NCBI RefSeq assembly: GCF_000189635.1
Contig: NW_002476237.1
Coordinates: forward strand, 186,001 to 250,000
Reading direction: 5' to 3'
DNA length: 64,000 bases
From: Tetrahymena thermophila SB210
Lineage: Eukaryota > Ciliophora > Oligohymenophorea > Hymenostomatida > Tetrahymenidae
Shown: piece after piece, positions 12,001-23,411 of the stretch
Layout: each line of letters starts with the position of its first letter
Position numbering within the stretch: the first letter of the stretch is position 1
Made by a program: the position numbers and the translations under genes
Notes under the pieces: generated by a model
Database searches by the model: none
What the model was told of the DNA's origin: nothing
Seen by the model: only the letters and a program-made list of their open reading frames with translations

Positions 12001-13911
12001 TAGCCAAATAAGGCAACGAATAAAATTAATTACAATCCAGATAAACTTAAGAACAAGAATCTAACTAACATTACAACGTTTCTACACTTAATAACTAGGT
12101 TGAAAGACTGTAGAGCGAAATATACTCCAAAGAATAACAAATCTAACAATTAATTGAGGATATAAAATAAAAAGACTTGCATATTCTCCACATTACAGAT
12201 GATTTTTAAAAATAGATTTAACACCTAAATCAATAGTAAATATTAAAATTCACAGCAAATTTACATTATGATTTATTTGCTTAATTATCGAAATATAATT
12301 TAAAATAAAAAGGATTGAAGACATTCAAAACGAGAAAGAAACAATAATTCATGAAAATGAATATTGTAAAAAAGAGGTTTAGAAGCTAATGGAGAAAGAC
12401 CTAATTAACACAAATAAGCTTAAAGATAAAAAAGAAGTCAAACAGCTTTAATAATAACTTGACACAAAGCAATTAGAAGTTGAAAAATTAATTTTAGAAA
12501 AAGAAAACTTAAACTATTTTGTTGAAGCATACAGAAAGTTTATTTTTAATGAAAATATTAAAAGAGCAATTTAAGAGTATATAGGAGTAATAGAGAATAT
12601 ATCTTCTTTAGAGTATAAAAGAAGAGAAAATGTTCATAAAATAAATTCTCTTGAAATGCAACAAACATTAGAAGAATACTAAAATGACATTATCAAAATT
12701 AAAGAAGAAATTATCTCTTTGAAAGAAAGTTAATTTACACTAGATGACCAAAAAAAGGTTCTTCTAACACGTAAAATTTAGCTAGACAAAGAGCTTGAAA
12801 GTATAACAATATCACAATCAGACAGATATGAAAGTTGGTAAACCCTCGAAGAAGATTATCAAGAAGTAATTATTAAAATAAATTTTAGTTTTCTTTTCAA
12901 GTAAATCATAAATAAATAAATAAACAAATTGAGTGCAATTACTTATAAATAGAAAAATATTTTAATAAATGTTTAGTTTTATTAAACAAATTAAGTAAAA
13001 AAATAATAAAATTTGTAATTAAATTTAAATTGATTGTTTAATTAACTTATCTGAATAGTTAGATAGATAGATAAATTTATCATTTTTATTAAATTTAAAT
13101 TGATTTGTGATTTAATAAAATTTTTTGTTTAAATTATAAAATTTAATGGAAAAAAATTTTTAATTTATTTTAAAAAATATATTAATAACTTTTCAGTTAT
13201 TTTTTATTTATTAATTAATATTAGATAAATGTTTATTTGATTTTAATTTATTTTTTTAAAGATAAAGAAAAAAGTTGAAAGACAAGTTAGAGAATTTACT
13301 TTAAAAGAAATTACATATAATAATGTATAAACTGCATATAATGATTTATTGAAGGAATATGGGTAATCTATTTATTTCATATTTATTTTTAAAAGCTTAG
13401 TTTTAAAATATTAATAGGCGTCTCTTAAGCTAAAGCATTACTTAGCAGAAGAAACCATTAATGAGAAATTAGTCTGCTTAAGGTGGATAAACATTCATAC
13501 TGAATAAAAGCTTACAATCTAATTTATCTTAAAATCGTAAAGTTTATTTATTAATTGGGATTTCAGTAATAATTATTTTAATTTAGAATTTAGTCCAAAT
13601 AAAAAATCAACCATTTAAGAAGTATCAGCAGAAGAAAACTCTTAAATAACAAATAATGTAAATCAAAAATTATTAATATAAATAATAAATCAATATTATT
13701 AAACTAGTATACTATTAAAATATCTTCTGATGAGGTTTAGGGTAAAAAATCAAGATACGACAGCAGCCATCATAATAATGACATAACTTCTTCTAATTAT
13801 TACGACAATATGCTAATAATAGATAATGAAGAAGATGTTTACAATTAATAAGCTAGTTAAAATATTAATAATTTTATATAAAATAAAGAAATTCAATAAA
13901 ATCTCGAATGA
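9059..13911 (+). CDS. long coiled-coil, Q/N-rich protein of unknown function
   Basis: ATG 9059-9061 to TGA 13909-13911. Introns 9443-9510, 11587-11636, 12236-12312, 12866-13261 and 13658-13707 leave 1404 codons. A further 33-nt GT-AG segment at 13363-13395 keeps the frame whether spliced or read, so the protein is about 1392 or 1403 residues. The first ~370 residues are acidic, then Gln/Asn-rich. Long heptad coiled coils cover roughly residues 370-560, 740-950 and 1010-1220, with Asn/Ser/Gln-rich linkers between. The segment after the long intron is different: hydrophobic and aromatic (WINIHTEQ, FINWDFSNNYFNLEF), like a small beta-rich domain near the C-terminus. I recognise no family. The layout fits a cytoskeletal or centriolar scaffold, but that is a guess. 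The 396-nt intron is the longest one resolved. Confidence 0.85.
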
Positions 13912-14665
13912 AATTCTCTTTATGTGTAAAAAAACATTTTCCATTTTATATTAAAATAAAAGTTTATTTAGCTTAATATTACTAAAATAATTTCTATCTT
14001 TTCATTAATTTGGTATTAATATTTGTTTAATTTAAAATATCAATAATTTTGTTTTATTAATTTTATTCATTCATCTCTTAATTTAAATTTTTAATGAAGT
14101 CAGGAATAGAAAATTGATAAGACAATATAATAAAATTATTATAATTGTGTTTTATATAAAAATTATTTCATTTAAAACATTTAACAATCAAAAATAAAAA
14201 TTATTAAAAACTATGCATAGATAGATACTAAAATAATTAATTGGTTTACTTTAACCAAATAAAAGTGAGAAATAAATAAATAAATAAAAATATTTATATA
14301 AAATATATATAAATTCTAATAGAAAGATATATATAAAATATAATAAAAAAATGGACTAATAAATAATTATTTATTGGTTTATAAATGTATTTATAAGATA
14401 AAGATATAAATATAAAATAAAAATGACTGGACTGATAAATGATATATAATTATTTATTCGTTTATGCTTTTATGTATGCATGTATTTTTAAAGACTTCAA
14501 AATTAATCTATGACCATTCTATCTATATACAAATAATTCAGCAAATAAATTTTATTAATAAATAAATTTATTGATTATATTTTTACTCTTCTTATTAGTG
14601 ATTAATAGTTTAAATTAACAAAATTCTATTTCTTTATTTACTTTCTTTCTCATAGAGTACTATCA
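13912..14665. other. intergenic, convergent 3' ends
   Basis: A/T-rich. Two diverged copies of a ~55-bp segment, both containing ATGGACT/TGGACTGATAAAT followed by AATTATTTATT and GTTTAT, lie near 14350-14400 and 14422-14485. I see no coding or RNA feature. Confidence 0.5.
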
Positions 14666-15313
14666 TCAGCGATAAGAAACAGTAGAAAAATTAATATATG
14701 GCGACTATAATGCTTATTTTTTCTATGGAGCAGCTTCTTAAACGCCCTTAATGTATGGATTTTAGTGATATGTTGAAGCATCGTAAAAAATGTTCTATTT
14801 TTTTCTATTGGTAAGGAGAGCTGATTAGCTATATCCTAAGTCTATTGATCTATTCATGCTTAAGTTGTTATTGATATTAGATACTCCATACATAGATTAG
14901 TTTGTTTGCTATTGTTAGCCACGAATTGCTAGTCCATTTGGTTAAGGCTATCTAGCATTATTTGCAAATTGTATTGTATTTGGTCTATTAGAATTGTCAT
15001 TTTCATCTCTTTACCAAGGACTATCATCATAATATTTTTTAATATCTTCATAAAACATAAAGTCATTTCCAAGTCTTTCAAAATCTATCTTCTTTTTTGG
15101 ATTAGCAGCTGGGATCTAAGAACTCCCATTTACATAATCGCTAGCTTTGTAGTTATAATCCTAGTATCTATTTTAAACAACATCACTTCTATATTCCTCG
15201 TTTTCTTTTATGTTAAACTATTGATTTTAAGCAAACTATCCATGATTAGCTACTGGTTTTGTTCCATCATCCTAAATACCAGCCTAAGGCTTATTATCCA
15301 TACAATTACCCAT
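14666..15313 (-). CDS. small hydrophilic protein with MGNC N-terminus
   Basis: A single exon of 215 residues, ATG 15311-15313 to TGA 14666-14668. The N-terminus MGNCMDNK is a good candidate for dual acylation: myristate on Gly2 and palmitate on Cys4. The rest is polar, rich in Gln, Asn, Tyr and Asp, with a basic/acidic block near residues 75-110 (KKKIDFERLGNDFMFYED) and a Tyr-containing tail ending STVSYR. There is no transmembrane segment and little predicted helix. I know no family match. A likely role is a peripheral membrane protein. The opposite strand carries a hydrophobic 141-residue standard-code ORF at 14969-15394 that is only a shadow of this gene. Confidence 0.8.
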
Positions 15314-18300
15314 CTATTTACTATAACTATATTTGACTTTCCTAATCTATTATTTATTGATAATTTTTTTATTAATAACTTATGTTTTATATAAAAAATT
15401 AATTAGAATTAAATCCAAAGATTCTGAGGATAAGAGTTTTTTAATTTAAGCATAATTTATTCATCAAATTTTAATGTATTTTTATGAAAGGGTTTTATAA
15501 GTTTGATATTATTTGAATCATCAAAATATCATTTTTTTACAAATTAATTCTTTATTTATCCAATAAAATGAAGGAAAAGAAGAGATCTTAGTTACATCAT
15601 ATAAATATTCAAGCTACATTGACAATTAAAATAATATTAACTTTTAGGATTAGAATAATTTATTAATAATATTATTGCTAGAACTTTAGTAAAATTAATT
15701 AATTGGTTTTAAAAAGTATTTTATTATTATGTATTTTTTTAATAAAACTTAGATGAGAATCTTTAAATTTTAATATTAATTTTGATTAAATTGAATAAGA
15801 TTTTAAATAATTAATAGCTTATCCATTTGATATCAAATTTATATTTATTTTTAATAATTATAAATCATTAGGAATATAAATATTACTTTAAATTCTTATG
15901 TATTAACAATCATTTATTTGATTTTATTAAACCAAAAAAAATAAAAACTATTACTTAATTAGGATACAAATTTCTATAAATTTAAATAGATTTAATTCAA
16001 ACTATTCTTGAATAATTATTTCTCTGGTAGGAAATAAATATTGGTTAGAATAGTAAATATTATTAAACAAATGAAAAAATATATATAAAATAATTAAAAA
16101 GGTATCGAAATAGGTTTGGAACCTAAAGAAACAAAAAAATAAAAATTAAAAATAATATTTTTAAATAATTTGATTCTTATTCAATAATGTTGATTATTGC
16201 TTTTAAACAACGATAGATAAAAATTAAATTTGCAAATTGTTTCATTTATAAAAGATAGATCTAATTTTATATTAGTAATAGATGAAAAGTTATTTTTGAA
16301 AATAAATTAATTATTTTTATTATTAAAAAAAACCTATTTTAATTTTTTTACTAAAAGTTATATTTTAATTCTATATAAAAAACATTTAAATATGATAAAT
16401 TTTTAGGTTTAAATATATGGGATACAAGTATAAATAAATAAAGCTTTAAATAACTCAAAGGAATAGTATTTTATCATCTAAATTATAAAATTGATATAAA
16501 TATAAAACTTTATTTTTTGTTATTCATTGTTAAAGCAACTTAAAAAATACCATTTAAGTACAAAATAATAATTATTATTTGCTAAAAAATAAAATAAACT
16601 TTTAATAATAAAAACTATTTAAATTAATTAAAATCATAAAAGCTTAAATATGTAATCATATGTAACTATAATACAAAAATGTTATAAATTAAAAATTTTT
16701 TTAAATAAAAATAAATATTTCAACTTATATAATAAAAATGCTTAAAAAGAATTTTAAAAAAATATATTTAATCAATCTTTTGATTTTGATTATATCAGTA
16801 ATTAAAAATATATTGAAAGAAAGATGATGATGATAATAGATTTATGTTAGGTATATGACAATAAATAATATTACTCAATTTTTGACTAGGATAAAACATA
16901 AGTTTAGTAAATAGAATTTATCTAAATAGTTTGAAATCATTTTAAAATCAAATTTTAAAAAAATAACTGGCCTGGCATATTTTAGTTAATTTTATTTTTT
17001 AAATGTGATATTTTATAGTGTAGAAAAAAATATATTCTATTATCAAATTATCTTATTTTATAAATAAGAAATACTATTATGTATATTTATTTCTAAATCA
17101 AATCAACTAATTAATTTATACAATATCGTTTTTTAAAATAATTTTTATTTTTAGCAATTATATTTAAAAATATTTTAAGCTACTTTAATTCAATTTATTT
17201 AGAATATGAAAGTGCTTCTTTTTCTGAAATAAGTGTGAAATAAGTGGATGTAAAAAAAAAGTTAAGTCATTATTTTATATTATTCTTATTATAAAAATAT
17301 CGTAGTTAGAACATCATGATTTAACTAATGACGCTATAAGCAAAAATCTGTAAAGAAAATTTGATATTTTCCTTAAAATTAATAAATTAGATGCTTTTTA
17401 CTTATGTTATTCAATAAAAATGCTTAAATTACTTTTCTATTTGATACGCTTGAAACACAAAGATATTTTTAGATTTTTAAATTGAAAAACTTTAATTCAT
17501 GTGAATATTAGTATGAAGTCTATGAATCTTTTATTTTTAAAAAAAATTGTTGGTTTCATTATTTTATTATTGAACCTTTTTTTACTTACTCTGTAAAATA
17601 TGGTAATATCTAATTATGAAAAATTTCTTAAATTATGAATCTAAAAAAGCTGTTTACTGGATATAATTAAGGTAGTAGTTTTATTTGAAATATTTTCGTT
17701 AAGAGTCTGAAAGGTTGAATTTCTAAAAGATACTTTATGAAGAATTTTATAATTTGATTATTTTCTATTTTAACAGATAAACAAATAGGTTTTTTTAAAA
17801 ACTGAAACAATATAAAAATATTTTTAAAATTCAGCATACTAATTATAGTAGATAAATCATGTTTTTCAATAAGTTAACAAAGAAAGAGTTGTAAATAAAT
17901 ATTGTTTGCTAGTATTTTTAAATTGTTTTATTTTATACTTTATTATAGACAAATTTTCTTTTTTCAAATAATTTAAATATTCAAATATGTATTCGAGTTA
18001 AGCAAATTTACTGAGTCTATTACATAATTAAATTAAAGCCTACTTATTACTTGAATCTATTAAAGTTGAAGTTTCTATAGCAACTATATAAACGAAATGT
18101 AGCTAATGAATAATATTTGAAATTTTATAAAGCAGTATCTTTCTTTGTTTTTTGAATGCTAAATTCAATTTAAATTAAAATGTATTATGAAAAATGAGTT
18201 ATAAAATTAAAATGATTGATTATAAATAGAATAAATATACAGAATAAATAAATAGATAAAGAAATAAATAAATGAATTAATTAATTAATTTGATTTTAGA

Positions 18301-18447
18301 TTAGTATATTAGTAAATTATTTTTTTTTATTAGTAATAGATATTTTTGTTGTATTTCTCTTAGAGATTTTAATTGAGAATGTAAATTTTGTTTTGGTTTA
18401 TTTTGGTTAGTGAATTATTCAAGCAAATCTTCTGTGTATTTTGAAAA
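15314..18447. other. 3.1-kb gene-free A/T-rich stretch
   Basis: I read both strands in the ciliate code. Open frames here are no longer than expected when TGA is the only stop and the sequence is about 80 percent A/T, and none shows the mixed CAA/TAA/TAG glutamine use, conserved motifs or intron borders of the real genes. It presumably contains the promoter of the MGNC gene and the 3' UTR of the RING gene. Confidence 0.55.
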
Positions 18448-20547
18448 TCAATCTGCTTAAACATCTTACTAATTAATTTCTGGTAAATTTTAATCAGTTT
18501 GATTCTAAATATTAATGATTACAGCACCTTCGATTTAATTTTAAGGCACTTAGGGAGCTTCTATTTTATTAAAGTTAGATGCTTCATCAATGTTATGGCA
18601 AGAATTAATTGCTGTTTTTGGAAGAACTTGATTATGTTATGTTGCTTATGAGTGGTTGTCTGATTAATTATCTGGTTATTTATTTTCGTGTTGTTCATTA
18701 ATAGTGTGAGAAGCTTGCATTTTCAATTTATAGTCGAAGACTTCTTTTTCTCCATCTTATAAACTTCTTCTGCAAACAGGGCAGCAGAAAGATTTACCTC
18801 TATGAGCGAAGCTGTTGAAGCAGTCATTGTGGAAAATATGGAAGCAAGGAGTCAAACGTACTTCGCTTTGATCACTAAACTCATCCAAACAGACAACACA
18901 TTCAGTTACTTCTCTAATATTAGGATATTTGCTCACAATTTCAGAGTATTTTTAGTTTGGGATTTTTGTATCTATTTGAATTGTCTTTTATTCTTTTTAA
19001 AATTAGGCAATCTTCTTTTATTGATAATGTCTCAGTATACTTCTTGTAACACAGAAAACCAAGATTAAGAGTACTAAACTTATTAGTGAGATGATAGTTA
19101 TAATAATTACACCAAATTGAGTGCTGAAATCAATCAAAAATGTATCATATCCTGAACTGATTTGTTAGAACTTTAACTCGAAGCTAGCTGCAAAGTGGTT
19201 AGTATTTTTAAACTAAATAATATTTTGGTATTTGGAGACTTAGCTGCTCATTTGAATTTTAATGTTAGTAGGGCTGTCAATAAAAGTGCATATATGTCCT
19301 GAATTAGCTACTTTCAATTCAAATACACCTCCATAAATGGTATAATCAATACACTGACTTGATTTTACATAGATGCTGAGATAAACATCTTAATTCTATT
19401 TTAATTAAAAAAGGATTAGTTAATTTGCTATTTAAATTGAAAAAATCAATCAATCGATTGAATAGTAGTAATTAGCTTTTCGAATTTTTTTTAATTAATG
19501 TAAATTACATTCAAAAAAATTTAAATTCTTATAAAACCCTACAGATGTTCATAGTAGAGTTCCTCAAAAATGAAATTAAAACTCTTTTTAGAAATTTAGA
19601 AATAATTATAAAGAGATAAAATTAGATTTTTATAATTATTTAATCTTTTTATTAATGATTATCTAATTATCTTTATTTGGGAAAATAATTGTATTGTGTC
19701 AAATTAGATTGATTGATTTGCTTCGTTTTTTTAGCCAAATTACCTAAAAATAATATTCAAAATAAATATATTACGGATTATGAAGAGATATCATTGTTAA
19801 TGTAAAACACAGAGGATTCATTTTCTTTCAATTCATAAATTTTGTACTCTTGATCAAGTAAATTAGTTAAGGGTTATCCCTCTAAACCACAGTCAATTCC
19901 TTTGAAATCTTTTTTTTAGAATATTTGTTTAGATTATTAAAAAACATATCTAAATTAATATTTAAATTTTAAATTGAATGAGCTTATCAGTTTAAAATGA
20001 AATAACTGACTGAGCTAAATATAAAATAAAAAGAATCATTACTTTGTAAGCAGGAGCATTGACCATCAAATTAGCTGCAAACACCATTGATACCACTGCA
20101 GTTAAAAGGACAAGGGTAGCTTTAAATTGAATTTAATAGAATACCTTGAAGATTAAGATTGAATTTGAAAGTAGAACTTGTTGGGAATAAAGAGTTTGAA
20201 ATATAGGAAAATATCAGACTTTTGCTGTTGAATTATGAGTTAATAGGTATGTTAAAAATAGCTCTATTGCCTTTAATTAGAGATTAAGATGGTGAAGCTA
20301 GTAGCAATTACATTTAGTCTTACAAAATCTAGAGAGATGAGCCAATAGGAATATTTGAGCTCTCTAATTCTACTTCAAGGACTAAGCTTTAGTATTTAGT
20401 AAAATCAATATTAGAAAAGCTATATTAACAAGCAAAGCTCAAGCTGCAGTCTAATTAGTTCATTTGAAGGGTTTCATAATCTGCTAAACAGAATTATAAT
20501 GCAATTAAGTAAATAATTACGCTAGTCAGTAGCTTAGAAATAGCCAT
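18448..20547 (-). CDS. membrane RING-H2 protein (signal peptide, EGF-like, TM, RING), likely E3 ubiquitin ligase
   Basis: Three exons, introns 19909-20042 and 19396-19774, 528 residues, ATG 20545-20547 to TGA 18448-18450. Residues 1-21 form a signal peptide ending QFCLA. A six-cysteine EGF-like cluster (CPFNCSGINGVCSQ, then CSC) closes exon 1 near residues 148-167. A hydrophobic segment near residue 306 (ITIISLISLVLLILVF) is the single TM helix, followed by a basic stop-transfer. Near residues 377-420 is a RING-H2 finger with C-x2-C, then C-x-H-x2-H-x2-C and C-x2-C; all eight ligands are present. The C-terminus is Gln/Asn-rich. The topology puts the E2-binding RING in the cytosol and the EGF-like part in the lumen or outside, as in PA-TM-RING and related ligases that act in endosomal or surface protein turnover. 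The substrate is unknown. Confidence 0.92.
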
Positions 20548-22445
20548 TTTCACTTCTTTTTTTTATTTGAATATATCGTGTTTATATATATATGAATGTA
20601 TGTATTGATTATTTTTAATTTTAATTTTGTTTTTGCTTTATTAAAGATTATATTTTTCCCCCACTTCTTAGCTTTTAATATTGTTTGTTCCTTTTCTTTG
20701 TTTCTTGAAAAGTGATAGATTAAAACTTGAATATTTAATTAAATCATACAGTAAAAAATATTGGCAAATTTTCTGTAAGGAATTAAAATAAAATTAATTG
20801 AATTTAATATTGTGTAATTGAGTGCAGAAAAATTATAACATACAATAATTTTTGTTTTTTAAATAGAATTTAAGAAGATTGCTCGCAAAATTAACAAACT
20901 ATTTTAATCCTGAAATTACTATGAAGCCTAATTAATCCTTAATTCATCATTTGTGTTGACCAAAAAAAAATTTAAATTCTTAAAAAATAACTTACAAACA
21001 ATATAAAGAGTCATGAAGTTTCTATTTTTTTGTAATTTCATTAAGTAATCTAAAGATTTTGGCTAATTTATGATGAAATCCAAATAAATTATTTCAAATA
21101 ATCTTGAAGGTGTCTAAATATTTGTTTACATAACAAATAAAAATAATAAATAAATCTGTAAGGATAACTAAGCAGTGCTATGTAAATGTTCTTTTAAAAG
21201 TTATAGACTTATCTGTAACATATAAATACATGTCTTAATTCGGTGATTTGCATTTTTGGTACTACTTTGCTTAATAAAATAATAAATGATTAATTTTTTA
21301 GATACCTCATTAAGGTATTGCGTCAGTCAGTCAAATACCAATTTACTAAATAATTTATGCTATGTAAACCAATTATATTTGCTATGTTAGAATGAATTTA
21401 TCAGAAGTAAAAGATTCAAAATATACTTTTTATACATTTTTAACATTATTTCGAAAAATTTCTTTAGACTTTTTAATGAAAGACTGCTAAAAAAAATTAA
21501 GATAGATTTAATCATATACACAAATAGATTGCGTCATAAACAAAATCAGATAGATAAATAAATGAATGCATGAGGTAATAATGTTTTTATCTAAAATCTA
21601 AGTTAATTACGGATCATGCTTAGTTATTTGATAATTAAATTATTATTATTAATTTGGATATATATTTTTAACCAATTTTACATATTTATTGCCAAATTGC
21701 TTACAAGCATTTAACTTATTAACTTAACATTAAATTCTTCTTTAATTCTTAAATTTAATTTTTAAATGAATGTAAATATTTTTTAATTACGATATAAATC
21801 GTAATCATTATTTGAGTAAATCTTCACATTCTGTCTAATTCTAATTAATTCAATTGTCTATTTTTCCATAGGATTTTTTAAAGAGTATTCTATCATTCTA
21901 TTAGAAATCTTTGAAAGTAACTTTGGACAGTTTTCCAAATTTGTTTTTTTTAACATTATTACAATGATTCTCTTTTATTCTTAGAAATATTCATTTACCC
22001 TCACCAAATAAATGATAATATAATTTATAGTTTATATCTAAATATACTATTATATTTTATGAGTCAAAGTTTAAATATTCTTATTAATTTTTTCCTTAAA
22101 AGTTTTTAGGTTAAATTTTAATTAGAAGAATTTATCTTGTTTTATAATTCTTTACTTTAAAATAATCATATTTGTTTACTTAGTCATGTTGAATTCTAGT
22201 ATAAGAATATTTTAGATCAGTTTAATTTAATTTTTAAACATTTAATTATATTTTTTAATCATATAAAATAAAGTAAATTCTAGAAAAAAAAAAATACTTC
22301 AAAGTATTTAAATTGAATTTTTTCTAAATTTAAATTATATTTAATACCAATAAAAATCTTACTTTTAAGTATCCCTACTTAATCAGAGTTTTTTTAAAGC
22401 ATTATTGACATACATTTTAGTATTTGGATTTAAAATATTTTAAGA

Positions 22446-22472
22446 ATGAATCATTTCAGCAGCACATACTTC
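22446..22472 (+). pseudogene. fragment resembling the 5' end of U6 snRNA
   Basis: The core TTCAGCAGCACATACT (inside 22450-22470) closely matches the conserved 5' stem-loop and following bases of eukaryotic U6 (TTCGGCAGCACATATACT). After about 25 bases the match ends, and neither the ACAGAGA box nor the AGC/AGNUU region follows. This looks like a truncated U6 copy, not a working gene. The match is judged by eye from knowledge of U6. Confidence 0.4.
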
Positions 22473-23294
22473 ACATTATTTTAAAGTAAAATTAATAAGA
22501 AAAATAAATAGATAGCTCCATTTTATTTACTTAAAATAAATATTTCTTGTTTTAATTTAAGGATAAAATAAATAAATTAATTAATTTTCTTTATTAACAA
22601 TTTAAATTAATGGTAAATTTTAATTTAAAATGGCGAATATCTTTTACTCGTTTAAAAATAACCTTTTTATATTTATTTGTAGTTTTGATTAAATTGTGTA
22701 AGATTTTCCAAACTATCTGAGTAAATTACTAAATCAAAAGTCAATAAATGAATCAGTCATAATATTATACAGCTTATTTACTATATTTAAAATTTTTATT
22801 AAAGATTTGCATAACTTTAGTTAGTGGGTAAGCAAATAATTAATTGACGTCAAGCAAATTGCATTAGTTAACGTCACTAAAAAAAACATACATAGGAGTG
22901 ATGGATTTAATTTATTAAATATAACTATTGAGTGAATTAATTAGAAGGATCTTGAATAAATTTACTTCAAAAGGGCTAAAAATTAGCTTTAAAATAAAAC
23001 AGTTGGAATATTAAGTCTTAGATATGATGAATTTAAATAATATTTGGAGTGATTTAATGTATGTTTAAAAATTTTTTAAATTAGATAATTATAGGAAATC
23101 AAAAGTTATAATTTTATATCTATATTTTATTTAAAGAAAAAACAATATTTATTTATTTTTTGCTTGTTTTTAAGTAGCTAACTAGATCCAATTAATTACT
23201 CTTGAATTATTCTATAAAATATTACAATAAATAAGATGCATTTAAATTTTATTTTAATAAATTATTCATTAGTATTTTGCGTGTTTGAATACAA

Positions 23295-23398
23295 GAAACT
23301 GGTTTTACTGGACTTCTTTACAACCCAAAAATATTTACTTCATTAATCCAACAATAGCTGATGTTTTGTATATAGCTATTTCTAATTTCGACTAATCA
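23295..23398 (-). pseudogene. diverged tandem copy of the 3' coding end of the adjacent gene
   Basis: This ~104-bp segment matches 23449-23552, the last coding part of the cyclic-nucleotide-binding gene, at a 154-bp offset. Both encode the peptide pattern N-I-F/Y-G-L-Q-x-x-P-V-K-x-V-S. The copy lies beyond the TGA of the gene. Its best frame runs into a TGA upstream, so it cannot be read through from the gene itself. Confidence 0.55.
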
Positions 23399-23411
23399 AT
23401 AAATTAGTCAA

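Larger units (their letters stand above)
20548..23411. other. 2.9-kb stretch without an intact gene
   Basis: A/T-rich 5' region of the RING gene and 3' region of the next minus-strand gene. It holds two items listed separately: a U6-like fragment near 22446 and a decayed copy of a neighbouring gene 3' end at 23295-23398. A short palindrome-like TTGACGTCAA half-pair (tgacgtca near 22846, gttaacgtcac near 22867) is visible but unassigned. Confidence 0.5.

Noticed and set aside
14969-15394. 141-residue hydrophobic standard-code ORF on the + strand
   Set aside because: It is antisense to the MGNC protein gene at 14666-15313. The minus frame has natural ciliate codon use and a clean start and stop; the hydrophobicity comes from complementing polar A-rich codons.
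15314-18447. Several 50-70 codon ciliate-code ORFs in the large spacer
   Set aside because: With TGA as the only stop in ~80 percent A/T DNA such lengths are expected by chance. No motif, intron border or codon signature supports them.
18802-19068. 88-residue + strand ORF
   Set aside because: Antisense shadow of the RING finger and juxtamembrane coding sequence of the gene at 18448-20547.
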